Below, one piece after another: positions 34,050-43,125 of a stretch of DNA of 64,000 bases (positions are counted from its first letter, which is position 1; the number at the start of each line of letters is the position of its first letter). The stretch is from CAYWKS01 sp964458935 (GTDB taxonomy: Bacteria > Planctomycetota > Phycisphaerae > Phycisphaerales > Zrk34), in assembly GCA_964458935.1 (NCBI GenBank), contig CAYWKS010000005.1, forward strand, positions 1-64,000, read 5' to 3'. The position numbers and the translations under genes are program-made. A model generated the notes under the pieces. It did no database searches. It was not told the origin of the DNA and saw only the letters and a list, made by a program, of their open reading frames with translations.

Positions 34050-34347
34050 TGGAATGCGAGGCAGGCCGTCGTTGGCGGGCTGACATGGTAGTGGAGCGCG
34101 GCATGCGATCACAAGACCCGGGTATTTGCCCATAGCCAGGCTGAGGATGGCACATGAGGGCATCTTGCCTTACGCTTGCGGCTGTAAGACGAAGCGGCGA
34201 TTAGATTGCCTTGCAGCCGGCCCACAAGACGTAACAGGCTGGCATAGCGTAGCGTGCGCTGCAAATTGCCCGAGGCGGGATGCCCCTTAATGGAATTTGA
34301 ACATAACTCATGTAGGATAATGTGTTTGTGATGGAGACACACGCTTT
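34050..34347. promoter_or_regulatory. 298-bp divergent intergenic region between GT2 and gspD
   Basis: It must hold the promoter of the type II secretion operon. TTGAAC (34297-34302) and GATAAT (34316-34321) are close to sigma-70 hexamers but only 13 bases apart, so they are not convincing. GGAGA at 34333-34337 is the gspD ribosome-binding site. No gene or sigma-54 site was seen. Confidence 0.35.
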
Positions 34348-36582
34348 ATGTTAGTACTTCGTCCATGGCACCTCGGTCTGGCGGCATGCCTGCTGGTGGT
34401 TTCGGCGCGGGTGGAGGCACAAGACGCCGCCGTCCGCGCGGGGCAGGATGAGAATGCCGCGGCAACGGCCGAACCCAATATGATCGAGCTGAACTTCCCA
34501 GAAGAAGTTATGCTCAAGACGCTAGTGGACTATGTCGGCAAGCGCAACGGCATCAACTTCATGTACCAGGCAACCAATCTGCAGAGGCCAGTCACGCTGA
34601 ATGCGCCAAATAGGATCCCGTCGAGCGCTCTGATGCAATTGCTTCAAAGCGCATTGAAGATGCACAACATGATAGTGGTCCCGTCCGAAGTTCCAGGGAT
34701 GATGCACATCGAGGCGGCCCAGCAGTTGACCAAGCAGTCGATCGAGTCTGATCAGGCTTCAGACTTGCTGCCGGGTGATGCGGGGCAGTCGCTGGCGGTC
34801 ACGCGCATCTTCAAATTGGAGCATGTGCAGCCGCAACAGGCGGTACAGGTGTTAACGCCGTTCTTGGCGGCCAATTCGGCCAACACACTGCCCATCGTAG
34901 ATCACGGCTTACTGATTGTAACGGATTATGGTTTCAATATGGATCGCCTTCAGCGCATGATCAAGCTGGTCGATCAGCCGGGCGCGGCCGTTGACGTTCA
35001 CTTCATACCTATTGAGCATGTCAAGGTTGACCAACTGGGTAATCAGGTCAAGCAACTACTCACGGCAAAGAACCGTGGCCAAGCATCCCCGGGTGCAGAC
35101 ACCGGGGTCACGGTGATGCCGGACGTTCGGTCTAACCGCTTGGTAGTCGTCGGTACGGACGAGGTGTTTCGTGAAGTCATGGACATTATTGACTCGCTTG
35201 ACATCAACCTCGGGCTGGAGACGAAGGTATATACGTTCTCGTACACTACCCCTGAGCAGATCGATCGTCTCACAAGGAGCCTGATCGGCGAGTTGGCCGC
35301 AGAACGCTTGTACGAAGCCACGATCGATGATGATACAGGGTTCTTCATCGTCCGCGCGACTGCCACGATTCATGAGCAGATCGAGTCACTCCGTGAGGCG
35401 ATTGACAAGCCTCGCCCGGCGTCGGAGAGTCCGGTGCGTTTTTACCGGCTCGAGAACGCAGACGCTATAGATGTGTTGTCTACATTGCAGACGATCACAA
35501 GCGATGGCAGCATGGGAGACGTCAGTATCGAGGGAACCACGGTTGACACCAATGCTGAGACGGTCATCCGCGGTCCGTCAGAAGACGCCGTTAATAGAGG
35601 GGGAATTCCTTTCAGCGGCGATCCTAATGGGGGTGCTGTGGCTGATCTGCCGGACGTTCGCGTTATGGCGCATGAGGCTTCCAATACCATCATCGTGATC
35701 GCCACTCCCTCCGTGCACACGATCTACGAGGGCCTTATTCGTAGGCTGGACGTGCGGCAGCCACAGGTGCTCATCGAGGCCACCGTCGTCATCCTGGACA
35801 CAACTGACAACTTCACACTGGGTGTCGAGATCTTCAACCGTGAGACAGGCGTTGACAACGGCGAACTCTTGACGTTCAGCGCTTTTGGATTATCGACGAT
35901 TGATGCCAACAATGGGTCCGTGTCGATCAGTCCTTCGACCGGGTTCAACGGAGCGTTGTTGAATGCCGACGTGGCTCAGGTGGTCATCAAGGCGTTGGAG
36001 TCTGATGGCAGGACGCGCATCCTGTCGAGGCCGAGCGTGTTGGTCAACGACAATGCAACCGGCACCCTGGCGAGCGAGAGCGAGGAGCCGTTCACGACGA
36101 CCAACGTGGTTGCTGGGGCACCGACCACGACAACCTTTGGGGGATTCGCGACAGCAGGCACGAATATTCGGGTGACGCCCCAGATCAGCCAAGGCGATCA
36201 CCTTCGACTGGAGTACGAGATTACGCTCAGCAGCTTTAGCGGCACCGGCGCGGACGGGGTGCCTCCACCGCGTAACACCGATGAGATCAGCAGCGAAGTT
36301 ACGATCCCTGACGGCACGACGATCGTAGTCGGCGGATTGACACGCGAGAATTTCTCCGAGGACGTGGATCGGGTTCCGTTCCTTGGCCGTATTCCCGGCC
36401 TCGAGTTCCTGTTCTCCAGCCGCAGCACGAACAAGAGCAAGAGCACGCTCTTCGTCTTTCTCAAGGCCTCCATCCTGCGAGATGACCAGTTTGAGGACCT
36501 TCGATTCATCTCGAGCGAAGCGGCCGTCGATGCCGAACTGGAGGATGAGTACCCGACAAGCGAACCGTTAGGAATTCAATAA
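34348..36582 (+). CDS. gspD: Type II secretion system secretin GspD
   Basis: Outer-membrane secretin, 744 aa. A signal peptide runs to about residue 23 (SARVEA). The N0 domain is at about 45-120 (IELNFPEEVMLKTLVDYVGK) and is followed by N1-N3 repeats (TRIFKLEHVQPQQAVQVL; DVHFIPIEHVKVDQLGNQV; VRFYRLENADAIDVLSTLQ). The secretin homology domain starts near residue 465 (QPQVLIEATVVILD) and ends at PFLGRIPGLEFLFSSRSTNKS, the conserved secretin signature. No S-domain for a classical GspS pilotin is obvious. It is the first gene of the secretion operon. Confidence 0.95.
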   Translation: MLVLRPWHLGLAACLLVVSARVEAQDAAVRAGQDENAAATAEPNMIELNFPEEVMLKTLVDYVGKRNGINFMYQATNLQRPVTLNAPNRIPSSALMQLLQSALKMHNMIVVPSEVPGMMHIEAAQQLTKQSIESDQASDLLPGDAGQSLAVTRIFKLEHVQPQQAVQVLTPFLAANSANTLPIVDHGLLIVTDYGFNMDRLQRMIKLVDQPGAAVDVHFIPIEHVKVDQLGNQVKQLLTAKNRGQASPGADTGVTVMPDVRSNRLVVVGTDEVFREVMDIIDSLDINLGLETKVYTFSYTTPEQIDRLTRSLIGELAAERLYEATIDDDTGFFIVRATATIHEQIESLREAIDKPRPASESPVRFYRLENADAIDVLSTLQTITSDGSMGDVSIEGTTVDTNAETVIRGPSEDAVNRGGIPFSGDPNGGAVADLPDVRVMAHEASNTIIVIATPSVHTIYEGLIRRLDVRQPQVLIEATVVILDTTDNFTLGVEIFNRETGVDNGELLTFSAFGLSTIDANNGSVSISPSTGFNGALLNADVAQVVIKALESDGRTRILSRPSVLVNDNATGTLASESEEPFTTTNVVAGAPTTTTFGGFATAGTNIRVTPQISQGDHLRLEYEITLSSFSGTGADGVPPPRNTDEISSEVTIPDGTTIVVGGLTRENFSEDVDRVPFLGRIPGLEFLFSSRSTNKSKSTLFVFLKASILRDDQFEDLRFISSEAAVDAELEDEYPTSEPLGIQ

Positions 36583-36583
36583 C

Positions 36584-36599
36584 GCCCGCTCTGGCGGGC
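36584..36599 (+). other. Hairpin between gspD and gspE
   Basis: GCCCGC-TCTG-GCGGGC, a perfect six-bp stem two bases after the gspD stop codon, without a T-tract. It may be a partial attenuator or mRNA-processing/stability element separating high secretin expression from the rest of the operon. Confidence 0.45.
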
Positions 36600-36755
36600 A
36601 TGAACTGTAATCGAATCTGCAACGTAGCATGGGTTGCACACGGCTGCGGACACGCTGATAGTAAGCCCCGCCAACACGACGAAGCGACCCTGGCGTCTTG
36701 CATCTGACTCGCCTGACGGGATGCAGTGGACGCAGGCGGGAAGCGGAGATCATTG

Positions 36756-38420
36756 ATGATCGTCTCCTCACAAGCGAATACCCAGATCGACGCCGCTCTG
36801 GCGAAACTGGCGGGCGATCCGCCCGGCCAGGCGGCGGAGGAGCCGGGCGTGGAGCCCGCAGGCCGGCAGGCCGAGCATGCGGACGCCGCAGCCCCGGCGA
36901 ACGCGGTCGACCTGTCCGGCACGCACGCCTCGGCGCATTTTGTGAAACGAGTACCCATCGGCTTTGCCCGCGCCAAGCAGGTGCTCGGGTTGTCCACGGA
37001 TGACGGGCCCCTGCGGGTCGCGATGGCCGATCCGGACGACGTCCAGACACAGGACGTCCTGCGGCGATGGCTGGGTGGGCGGATCGAAGTCGTCCCCGCC
37101 CGGCCGTCGCAGATCGGCGGAGCGATCAACCAGGCCTACGGGCAGCAGACCGGGGCGGCCCACGAGTTTGTTGAGAAGCTGGACCGCGACGCGGTCGTGG
37201 ACGAGGTCAGGAGCCTCGGAGGGACTGAGGACCTGCTCAACGTCTCCGACCGCGCTCCGGTCATCAAGCTGGTGAACCTGGTCCTCTTCGAGGCCGTACA
37301 GCAGGAGGCATCGGACATCCATATTCAACCGTACGAGGAGCGGCTGATCGTGCGGATGCGGATCGATGGGGTGCTGTTTGACGTGTTCGACCTGCCCGCG
37401 GGCATCCAGGAAGAGGTCGTCAGCCGCATCAAGGTCATGGGCCGCATGAACATCGCCGAGAAGCGGCTTCCGCAGGACGGGCGTGCCACGGCCCAGATCG
37501 GCGACCGGATCATTGACTTGCGCATCTCCTCGGTCCCGGCCAGCCACGGTGAGCGGGTGGTGATCCGCCTGCTCGACAAGAGCGCCCGGCTGTACACGCT
37601 GGGCGAGTTGGGGATGGACGCCGGCAGCCTGCGCCGCTTCCGCCAGTTGATCAGCGTCGAGCACGGGTTGATCCTCGTGACCGGCCCGACGGGCTCGGGC
37701 AAGAGCACGACGCTCTACGCGGCGTTGGGCGAGATCAACTCGACCGAGAAGAACATCATCACCCTTGAAGACCCGATCGAGTACCAGCTCGATGGCATCA
37801 GCCAGATCCAGATCAGCGAGAAGAAGGGCATGACCTTCGCCGGCGGCTTGCGGAGTGTCCTGCGCCAGGACCCGGACATCGTCATGATCGGTGAGATCCG
37901 CGATCACGAGACGGCCGTGATGGCCATCCAGGCCGCCCTCACCGGGCACCTCGTGTTCAGCACCCTGCACACCAATGACGCGGCGAGCGCGGTGACCCGC
38001 CTTCTGGACCTGGGCATTGAGCCGTACTTGGTCAGCAGTTCGCTCGTCGGTGTCTTGGCGCAGCGACTGGTCCGGCGGGTGTGCGGACACTGCGCCAAGC
38101 CGTACACCCCCCAGCAGGGCGAATTGGACGCGCTGCGTTACGCACCTTCGCAAGAGGACCTGGCGAACTTCCGCAAGGGCACCGGTTGTGAGGAATGCCG
38201 CGGCACCGGCTACCACGGCCGCTCCGGCTGCTTCGAACTGCTGACGGTTGATGATGAGATTCGCGTCCTGATCCATGCCCACGAAACGGCGTCGGCGATC
38301 AACAACACCGCCATTCGCGCGGGGATGCGCAGCCTCAGCGATGACGGCCTGAACAAGGTTGCCCAGGGCAGCACAACGCTCGACGAGGTCATGCGCGTGT
38401 CGATGAGGTCGGCATTCTGA
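36756..38420 (+). CDS. gspE: Type II secretion ATPase GspE
   Basis: Cytoplasmic hexameric ATPase that powers pseudopilus assembly, 554 aa. An N-terminal T2SSE_N-like region (FVKRVPIGFARAKQVLGL) is followed by the N2 domain (QEASDIHIQPYEERLIVRMR). Walker A is GPTGSGKSTTLY, the Asp box IITLEDPIEYQL, Walker B DPDIVMIGEIRD, and the His box LTGHLVFSTLHTNDA. A four-cysteine zinc motif is present (VCGHC..CEECRGTGYHG). The N-terminus does not contain the MshEN RLG repeats. The ATG at 36756 has GGAGATC upstream. Its stop overlaps the gspF start (TGATGG). Confidence 0.96.
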   Translation: MIVSSQANTQIDAALAKLAGDPPGQAAEEPGVEPAGRQAEHADAAAPANAVDLSGTHASAHFVKRVPIGFARAKQVLGLSTDDGPLRVAMADPDDVQTQDVLRRWLGGRIEVVPARPSQIGGAINQAYGQQTGAAHEFVEKLDRDAVVDEVRSLGGTEDLLNVSDRAPVIKLVNLVLFEAVQQEASDIHIQPYEERLIVRMRIDGVLFDVFDLPAGIQEEVVSRIKVMGRMNIAEKRLPQDGRATAQIGDRIIDLRISSVPASHGERVVIRLLDKSARLYTLGELGMDAGSLRRFRQLISVEHGLILVTGPTGSGKSTTLYAALGEINSTEKNIITLEDPIEYQLDGISQIQISEKKGMTFAGGLRSVLRQDPDIVMIGEIRDHETAVMAIQAALTGHLVFSTLHTNDAASAVTRLLDLGIEPYLVSSSLVGVLAQRLVRRVCGHCAKPYTPQQGELDALRYAPSQEDLANFRKGTGCEECRGTGYHGRSGCFELLTVDDEIRVLIHAHETASAINNTAIRAGMRSLSDDGLNKVAQGSTTLDEVMRVSMRSAF

Positions 38421-39631
38421 TGGCCGTTTACGTCTACACAGCCAGCGCGGGCGGCAACGGCGCATCGGCGATCCGTGGGACGATCACCGCGGACTCGCCG
38501 CGAACGGCCCGCGACCAGCTCCGCGCACAGGGGCTGCGTGTCCGCGAACTCGACGAGCAGAAGCCCCGCAAGGAAGGCAGCTTCTGGTCGCGTTACGCGA
38601 CGGCTCGCCACGCCGCACACGTGACCGGCCTGCTCCAGGAAATGTCAACGCTGCTCGGGGCCGGGATCCCGCTGCTCGAAGCGCTCGACACGATCACACG
38701 CCAGCATACCGGCCGCTTTCAGCAGTCGATCATGCTCCTGCGTGACCACGTGGCCGCGGGCGGCGGCCTGGCCGAAGCCATGGCGCTGCAACCCATGTTG
38801 TTCGACGGGGTCACTCGGAACATCGTCGAAGTCGGCGAGAACGCCGGCACGCTCGACACGGCGCTGGCGCGGCTGGTCGAGTTCCGTCGCCGATGGGCCG
38901 GGCTGAAGAACCGCGTCACGTCCGCACTGATCTATCCTTGCATCGTGCTGGTTCTGGGGCTGGGGCTGAGCCTGTTCATGATGACCTATGTCATGCCGCA
39001 GCTCTTCAGCGTGCTGGACGAGGCGGGCAAGGACCTGCCGCTGGTGACGCAGATCGTCCGCGGCATGAGTGAGTTCGTTCAAGGATACTGGTGGGCGATG
39101 CTGTTAGGGGCGGTAGCGGCGGTCGCCGGCGTCAACGCCCTGCTGAGAAGTGAAACGGGCGCGGCTCACTGGCACCGCCTGCAGCTTCGCATCCCCATCT
39201 TCGGGGAACTGGTGCGCAAGCAGGCGATCGCACGCATGGCGATGGTCATGGCGACGCTGCTGCACAGTGGCGTGACGTTCGTCCGCGCGATTCAGATCGC
39301 TCAACACACGGTGCGTAACCGCGTGCTGTGTGATGCCCTGATCGCGTGTGAGCGGGCGGTCTACGCCGGGCGGGACATCTCGGTAGCGCTAGAGAAGACC
39401 GAAGCGTTTCCGCCGCTGGTGATTCAGGTGTTCGCGGTCGGCCAGGCCTCGGGCCAACTGGAAACCATGCTCGACGACCTGGCATCCGACTATGACACCC
39501 AGGTGGATATCACGGCGGGCCGCCTGACCGCCATGCTCGAACCGTTGCTGATGATCCTGCTCGCGATCGGCGTGGGCTTTCTCGCGTTCGCAACCATCCT
39601 GCCCATTCTGGAGGCCGGCGATGTGCTCTGA
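38420..39631 (+). CDS. gspF: Type II secretion inner-membrane platform protein GspF
   Basis: A 403-residue polytopic platform protein contacting the GspE ATPase. It has the two GspF domains: the first at about 70-195 (FLLQEMSTLLGAGIPLLEAL-type pattern, here TGLLQEMSTLLGAGIPL), and the second at about 270-395 (ARMAMVMATLLHSGVTFVRA). Three membrane helices are clear, including YPCIVLVLGLGLSLFMMTYVM and LMILLAIGVGFLAFATILPI. It is translationally coupled to gspE by an overlapping stop/start. Confidence 0.95.
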   Translation: MAVYVYTASAGGNGASAIRGTITADSPRTARDQLRAQGLRVRELDEQKPRKEGSFWSRYATARHAAHVTGLLQEMSTLLGAGIPLLEALDTITRQHTGRFQQSIMLLRDHVAAGGGLAEAMALQPMLFDGVTRNIVEVGENAGTLDTALARLVEFRRRWAGLKNRVTSALIYPCIVLVLGLGLSLFMMTYVMPQLFSVLDEAGKDLPLVTQIVRGMSEFVQGYWWAMLLGAVAAVAGVNALLRSETGAAHWHRLQLRIPIFGELVRKQAIARMAMVMATLLHSGVTFVRAIQIAQHTVRNRVLCDALIACERAVYAGRDISVALEKTEAFPPLVIQVFAVGQASGQLETMLDDLASDYDTQVDITAGRLTAMLEPLLMILLAIGVGFLAFATILPILEAGDVL

Positions 39632-39656
39632 ACCCCCTATCACAAGGCAAGTCAAC

Positions 39657-40085
39657 ATGCGCTCGTTCAATACTTCGTCCCGTCGCCCGCCGCGACGATC
39701 GGCGCGCGGCTTCTCGCTCGTCGAAGTCATGGTCGTGGTGGTGATCATCGGCATGCTCGCCGGCGCCGTCGCCATCAAGGTGACCGATTACATGCAAGTA
39801 GCCAGGGTCAAGCGAGCGAAACAGGACATCGCAACGATCGTCGACGCGGTTGAGGCCTACTACGCGATACACAGTCGGTATCCGAGCAATGAAGACGGTT
39901 TGACGAACCTGCCACTCAAGAATCTCACGGATCCGTGGGGTCACCCATACCAGTACAATGCCCCGGGCCCGGACGATGAGCCGTTCGAGGTAGTTAGCTT
40001 CGGGGAGGACCAGCGCGAGGGCGGCGATGACGCGGCGGCGGACTTGTACTCATGGAATATCAACGCGCTCGACGAGAAAGATTGA
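39657..40085 (+). CDS. gspG: Major pseudopilin GspG
   Basis: Major pseudopilin, 142 aa. The type III leader is basic (SRRPPRRSARG), with cleavage predicted before FSLVEVMVVVVIIGML, and Glu at mature position 5 is present. The C-terminal domain has the GspG signature: YYAIHSRYPSNEDGLTNL, then LTDPWGHPYQYNAPG. It also has an Asp-rich end that in other GspG proteins binds calcium. The ATG at 39657 (AAGG upstream) is preferred to an ATG at 39621 inside gspF. It needs a prepilin peptidase that is not encoded here. Confidence 0.94.
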   Translation: MRSFNTSSRRPPRRSARGFSLVEVMVVVVIIGMLAGAVAIKVTDYMQVARVKRAKQDIATIVDAVEAYYAIHSRYPSNEDGLTNLPLKNLTDPWGHPYQYNAPGPDDEPFEVVSFGEDQREGGDDAAADLYSWNINALDEKD

Positions 40086-40088
40086 CAC

Positions 40089-40652
40089 GTGTATCAGCGA
40101 GGTTTTACACTTCTCGAATTGATGGTGGTCTTGATGGTCATCGGGCTGCTGGCCGGAGCGACTGCGTGGTCGTTGGCCGACAATGCCCGACGGCATGCCC
40201 ATAAGGATGCGATTGGCCTCCTCCGCCACGTCGACCGTATGACGCGACTCATCGCGCAACGTACACAGAAGACCTGTGTGTTGCGAATAGACTTGGATCG
40301 TGGATACTTGCGGCGGCTAGAAGGTGTGGGTGCCGATCGGCAAGAATTCGGTCATCGCATTCAAATGCCACCCTCATATCGTATCGAGCGCGTCACCGGG
40401 CCTGCCTTAGCATTCGGATCGGGTCGTGGCGAGAGCATTCGTCACATCGATTCGGGTGAGGTGGACATCAGCTATGCGCCTGGCGGCACGAGCGGCAGCT
40501 ACGCCGTTGCCATCGGGGCTGCGGATAATCGGGACTCCAAACGCTGGTTGGTTGTTGCCGGTCTGACAGGACAGACGACAGAATTCGATGATCCCCACGA
40601 AGTTGAGAATCTATTCGACTTGCTCGCGACGGGGCGGTCTGACGCTGATTGA
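40089..40652 (+). CDS. gspH: Minor pseudopilin GspH-like
   Basis: A 187-residue minor pseudopilin starting with GTG. The short leader MYQRG is cleaved before FTLLELMVVLMVIGLLAGA, with Glu at mature position 5. The rest is a beta-rich domain with little conservation, as usual for GspH. It starts three bases after the gspG stop, and its end overlaps gspI by 65 bases. Confidence 0.85.
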   Translation: MYQRGFTLLELMVVLMVIGLLAGATAWSLADNARRHAHKDAIGLLRHVDRMTRLIAQRTQKTCVLRIDLDRGYLRRLEGVGADRQEFGHRIQMPPSYRIERVTGPALAFGSGRGESIRHIDSGEVDISYAPGGTSGSYAVAIGAADNRDSKRWLVVAGLTGQTTEFDDPHEVENLFDLLATGRSDAD

Positions 40653-41067
40653 GGTCGTTGCCGCGATCGCAATACTCGGCACGCTCTTGGTTGTTATCGT
40701 GTTGGCTAAGTCGCGTCACACCCGCCAACTGGGCCAAGCAAGGCAGGTCGCCGCCGCTGCGGCCGCTGCCGATGAACTCATTGCGGGCTGGTGGGTCCGG
40801 GGCCCCCAGATACCGATCAACGATAGTGGCCGCATCGAAGGTCATGAACACTTGATTTGGCGCACCCACGTGGCAGGTGGAAACGCGCTGGCAAAGCTTG
40901 ATGCAGAAATCATCCGAGTAGAGATACGAAAAGACTTTCCGGGCAGCGGACCGCAGGATTCCGCCGAGTCCCTGTTGTTCAACATTGATTTGGTTATGCC
41001 GATTGGCATGGAGGACGAGGCGTCCGCATCTGATGATCAGGGGGCGGGCAGCGAGGAGGCACGCTGA
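40588..41067 (+). CDS. gspI: Minor pseudopilin GspI-like
   Basis: A 159-residue minor pseudopilin. The leader ends SRRGG before LTLIEVVAAIAILGTLLVVI, with Glu at mature position 5. The position in the operon (H, I, J, K) supports GspI. The chosen ATG at 40588 makes a 17-residue leader and a 65-base overlap with gspH; no nearer in-frame ATG precedes the cleavage site. Confidence 0.82.
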   Translation: MIPTKLRIYSTCSRRGGLTLIEVVAAIAILGTLLVVIVLAKSRHTRQLGQARQVAAAAAAADELIAGWWVRGPQIPINDSGRIEGHEHLIWRTHVAGGNALAKLDAEIIRVEIRKDFPGSGPQDSAESLLFNIDLVMPIGMEDEASASDDQGAGSEEAR

Positions 41068-42146
41068 TGAGTCGCCGGTCCGCCTTCACCTTCTTGGAAC
41101 TGCTGCTAGCCATGACGCTGACGGCGTTGCTGATGGTTGGCGTGCTGGCCGTCATTAGCCGCGTTATGGGCCCGTCATCTGAACTTTCGGTCCATGAAGA
41201 TGCCAACTCATCAGCAGTACCCGGTGATAGCGGCTGGGTTCGCTTGTTACGCAGAGACCTGGAGCACGCCCGGGCCGTCACCGCCAACGCGGACGGCGAT
41301 CTCGTTATGGCAGGCTACCTTGCACTCGATGCGACCAACCATGGGCTAACGCATCGACCGGCGGTCGTGACTTACCATGTAGAGCCAGTGGCCGGCAGGC
41401 ATTGGCTGGTGCGTCGCCAGGCCTTGCTTGATGTCCTCTCGACAGACAACGTTCGGCGTGACTTGGTCTGCCACGGCGTCCGTCGCTTGCAACTCGTACG
41501 AAATGGCCAACCTCTCGAACCGGTTTCCTCCAGTGATGCGGAGGCGCAGAACGCGTTGGTTGGCGGCTTGCTCGACGCCCTGCAGGCAGCCAAACCGCCG
41601 TCGGGTCGGGATCAGTTGAACGCTGGTGTCGATCCCAACACGGCCGATCCGAATGCCACGCTTGCAGACCCTAATGAGTCCTCCGCCTCCGCTATTGCCA
41701 CTTCGGACACCGAAAGTAACTTGGCGCGCGCAGCGTATGTCAGGCGACAAGCGCTGGCGGCGCGCTTCAAGTGGGCGTATGTCATCGGCGATGAGGGTAG
41801 CAATTACCGCTGGCAGGCCATCGACATGCGGAACTTTGACCTTGTTGAAGACAACATCGAGCGGCTTATCCAAGAAAGGGACCGTGCCGAGAGGCGAGGT
41901 GACCAGCACCTCGCCGACGAGCGCAACGACACCGCCCAGATGCTCCGGCGTAAGCTTGAGCAGTTCAGGGAAACTGTTGGTGACGGTAATCAAACGACAG
42001 CGGCCAATCCGGATGCACCGTACCCCCTCGCACAGACGCTGTGGGAATTGCAGGTATGGAGCGTCGGTACTCAGCATGCGAGCAGCGATGGCGATGAGGC
42101 GCCAGAGCCACAATGGCTGCTGATCCAGCAAGGCGGTGGGTTATGA
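41067..42146 (+). CDS. gspJ: Minor pseudopilin GspJ-like
   Basis: A 359-residue minor pseudopilin, longer than typical GspJ (about 200). The N-terminus MSRRSA precedes FTFLELLLAMTLTALLMVGVL, with Glu at mature position 5 but Ala instead of the usual Gly at -1. A long Asp/Asn/Ala-rich insert (about residues 190-220, DPNTADPNATLADPNESSA) and a charged helical segment account for the extra length. The start overlaps the gspI stop. Assignment relies on operon position and the pilin helix. Confidence 0.8.
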   Translation: MSRRSAFTFLELLLAMTLTALLMVGVLAVISRVMGPSSELSVHEDANSSAVPGDSGWVRLLRRDLEHARAVTANADGDLVMAGYLALDATNHGLTHRPAVVTYHVEPVAGRHWLVRRQALLDVLSTDNVRRDLVCHGVRRLQLVRNGQPLEPVSSSDAEAQNALVGGLLDALQAAKPPSGRDQLNAGVDPNTADPNATLADPNESSASAIATSDTESNLARAAYVRRQALAARFKWAYVIGDEGSNYRWQAIDMRNFDLVEDNIERLIQERDRAERRGDQHLADERNDTAQMLRRKLEQFRETVGDGNQTTAANPDAPYPLAQTLWELQVWSVGTQHASSDGDEAPEPQWLLIQQGGGL

Positions 42147-43114
42147 GAGAGCGAACTGCACCGCGCCAAGCAGGTTTTGCACTGCTGTTGACGCTGATGC
42201 TGGTGATGATTGCTGGCGTGGCGTTGACAGCCGTGGCCCGCAAGAGTATCGAGAGCGCCGTCGAGGCCCGCACGGAGGTAGAAGACCTGCAATACCGATG
42301 GGCAGTCAAGAGTATCCACGCTGCCCTACACGGCCGTATCGGCATGTGTCTTGACGCGGCCGAAAAGGGGGGCGCGCGGCCAGGTGCGTCCACTGCGAAC
42401 GCGACTGGACAGCGTCGACGTCATCCCCAAGATTACACGAATGCCCCCCAGCCTCAGTTGCGCATAGACTGTTCTTTAGGCAACGTCGATTATACACTTG
42501 TGCTATGTGACGAGCAGGCACGCGTCAACGTCAATCGGCTCTTGGACGAAACGTCGCTGGGTCGCACGCACGCCGCTGTAGGGCGTCTCGCCAGACTTAG
42601 CCACGGTGTTGATAGCGGGCCCGTTGAGATCATGCTCCGTCCTTTGCCCGAGCGTGGCGAGTCCAGGGGGGCTCTACCGCGCTTGGGTTCGTACGGGCAA
42701 GTATTCGGCAACGCACGGCCTAGCACGTTGCTCGGTACTGGCAGCGGCGGGGGCTTAGTCAATGAGATAACCTGTTGGGGAGATGGTAAGCTGAATATAC
42801 GTCGTGTTTCGGAGCAGGCCCTGTTGACGCTGTCCGAAAAGGTTGTTGGACGACACATGGTCCGGCGACTGATCCGCGTACGCGACCGCGATCCATATGT
42901 TGCTCTCGTTGACATGCTTCAGGAACTGGATCTCACGGATTCCGAGCTAGAGCAACTCACCGAATATGTAACCGATGTGTCGTTGGTGCATAGTGTCTGG
43001 ATCGTCGAGCATGGGATACAGGGACCGCGGTATGCTTTCGCCGTCGAGGTGGGTGCATCGGTGGATGGTGAGATGGCGCCCGCACCGGTGCAGAGGCATG
43101 AGTTCATGTGGTAA
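42143..43114 (+). CDS. gspK: Minor pseudopilin GspK-like
   Basis: A 323-residue pseudopilus-tip protein. The leader RERTAPRQAG precedes FALLLTLMLVMIAGVALTAV. As in known GspK proteins, mature position 5 is not Glu. The large C-terminal domain has the LCDEQARVNVNRLLDE stretch typical of GspK, and VALVDMLQELDLTDSELEQL. The ATG at 42143 overlaps the gspJ stop (ATGA). Confidence 0.88.
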   Translation: MRERTAPRQAGFALLLTLMLVMIAGVALTAVARKSIESAVEARTEVEDLQYRWAVKSIHAALHGRIGMCLDAAEKGGARPGASTANATGQRRRHPQDYTNAPQPQLRIDCSLGNVDYTLVLCDEQARVNVNRLLDETSLGRTHAAVGRLARLSHGVDSGPVEIMLRPLPERGESRGALPRLGSYGQVFGNARPSTLLGTGSGGGLVNEITCWGDGKLNIRRVSEQALLTLSEKVVGRHMVRRLIRVRDRDPYVALVDMLQELDLTDSELEQLTEYVTDVSLVHSVWIVEHGIQGPRYAFAVEVGASVDGEMAPAPVQRHEFMW

Positions 43115-43125
43115 GTGGAACTAAG

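Noticed and set aside
34152..34178. TGGCAC...TTGCC resembling a sigma-54 promoter
   Set aside because: The spacing between the two elements is eleven bases instead of about five, and no enhancer-binding protein gene is near.
36768..38465. A 565-codon minus-strand frame opposite gspE
   Set aside because: gspE has complete Walker and zinc motifs; the opposite frame is a composition artefact.
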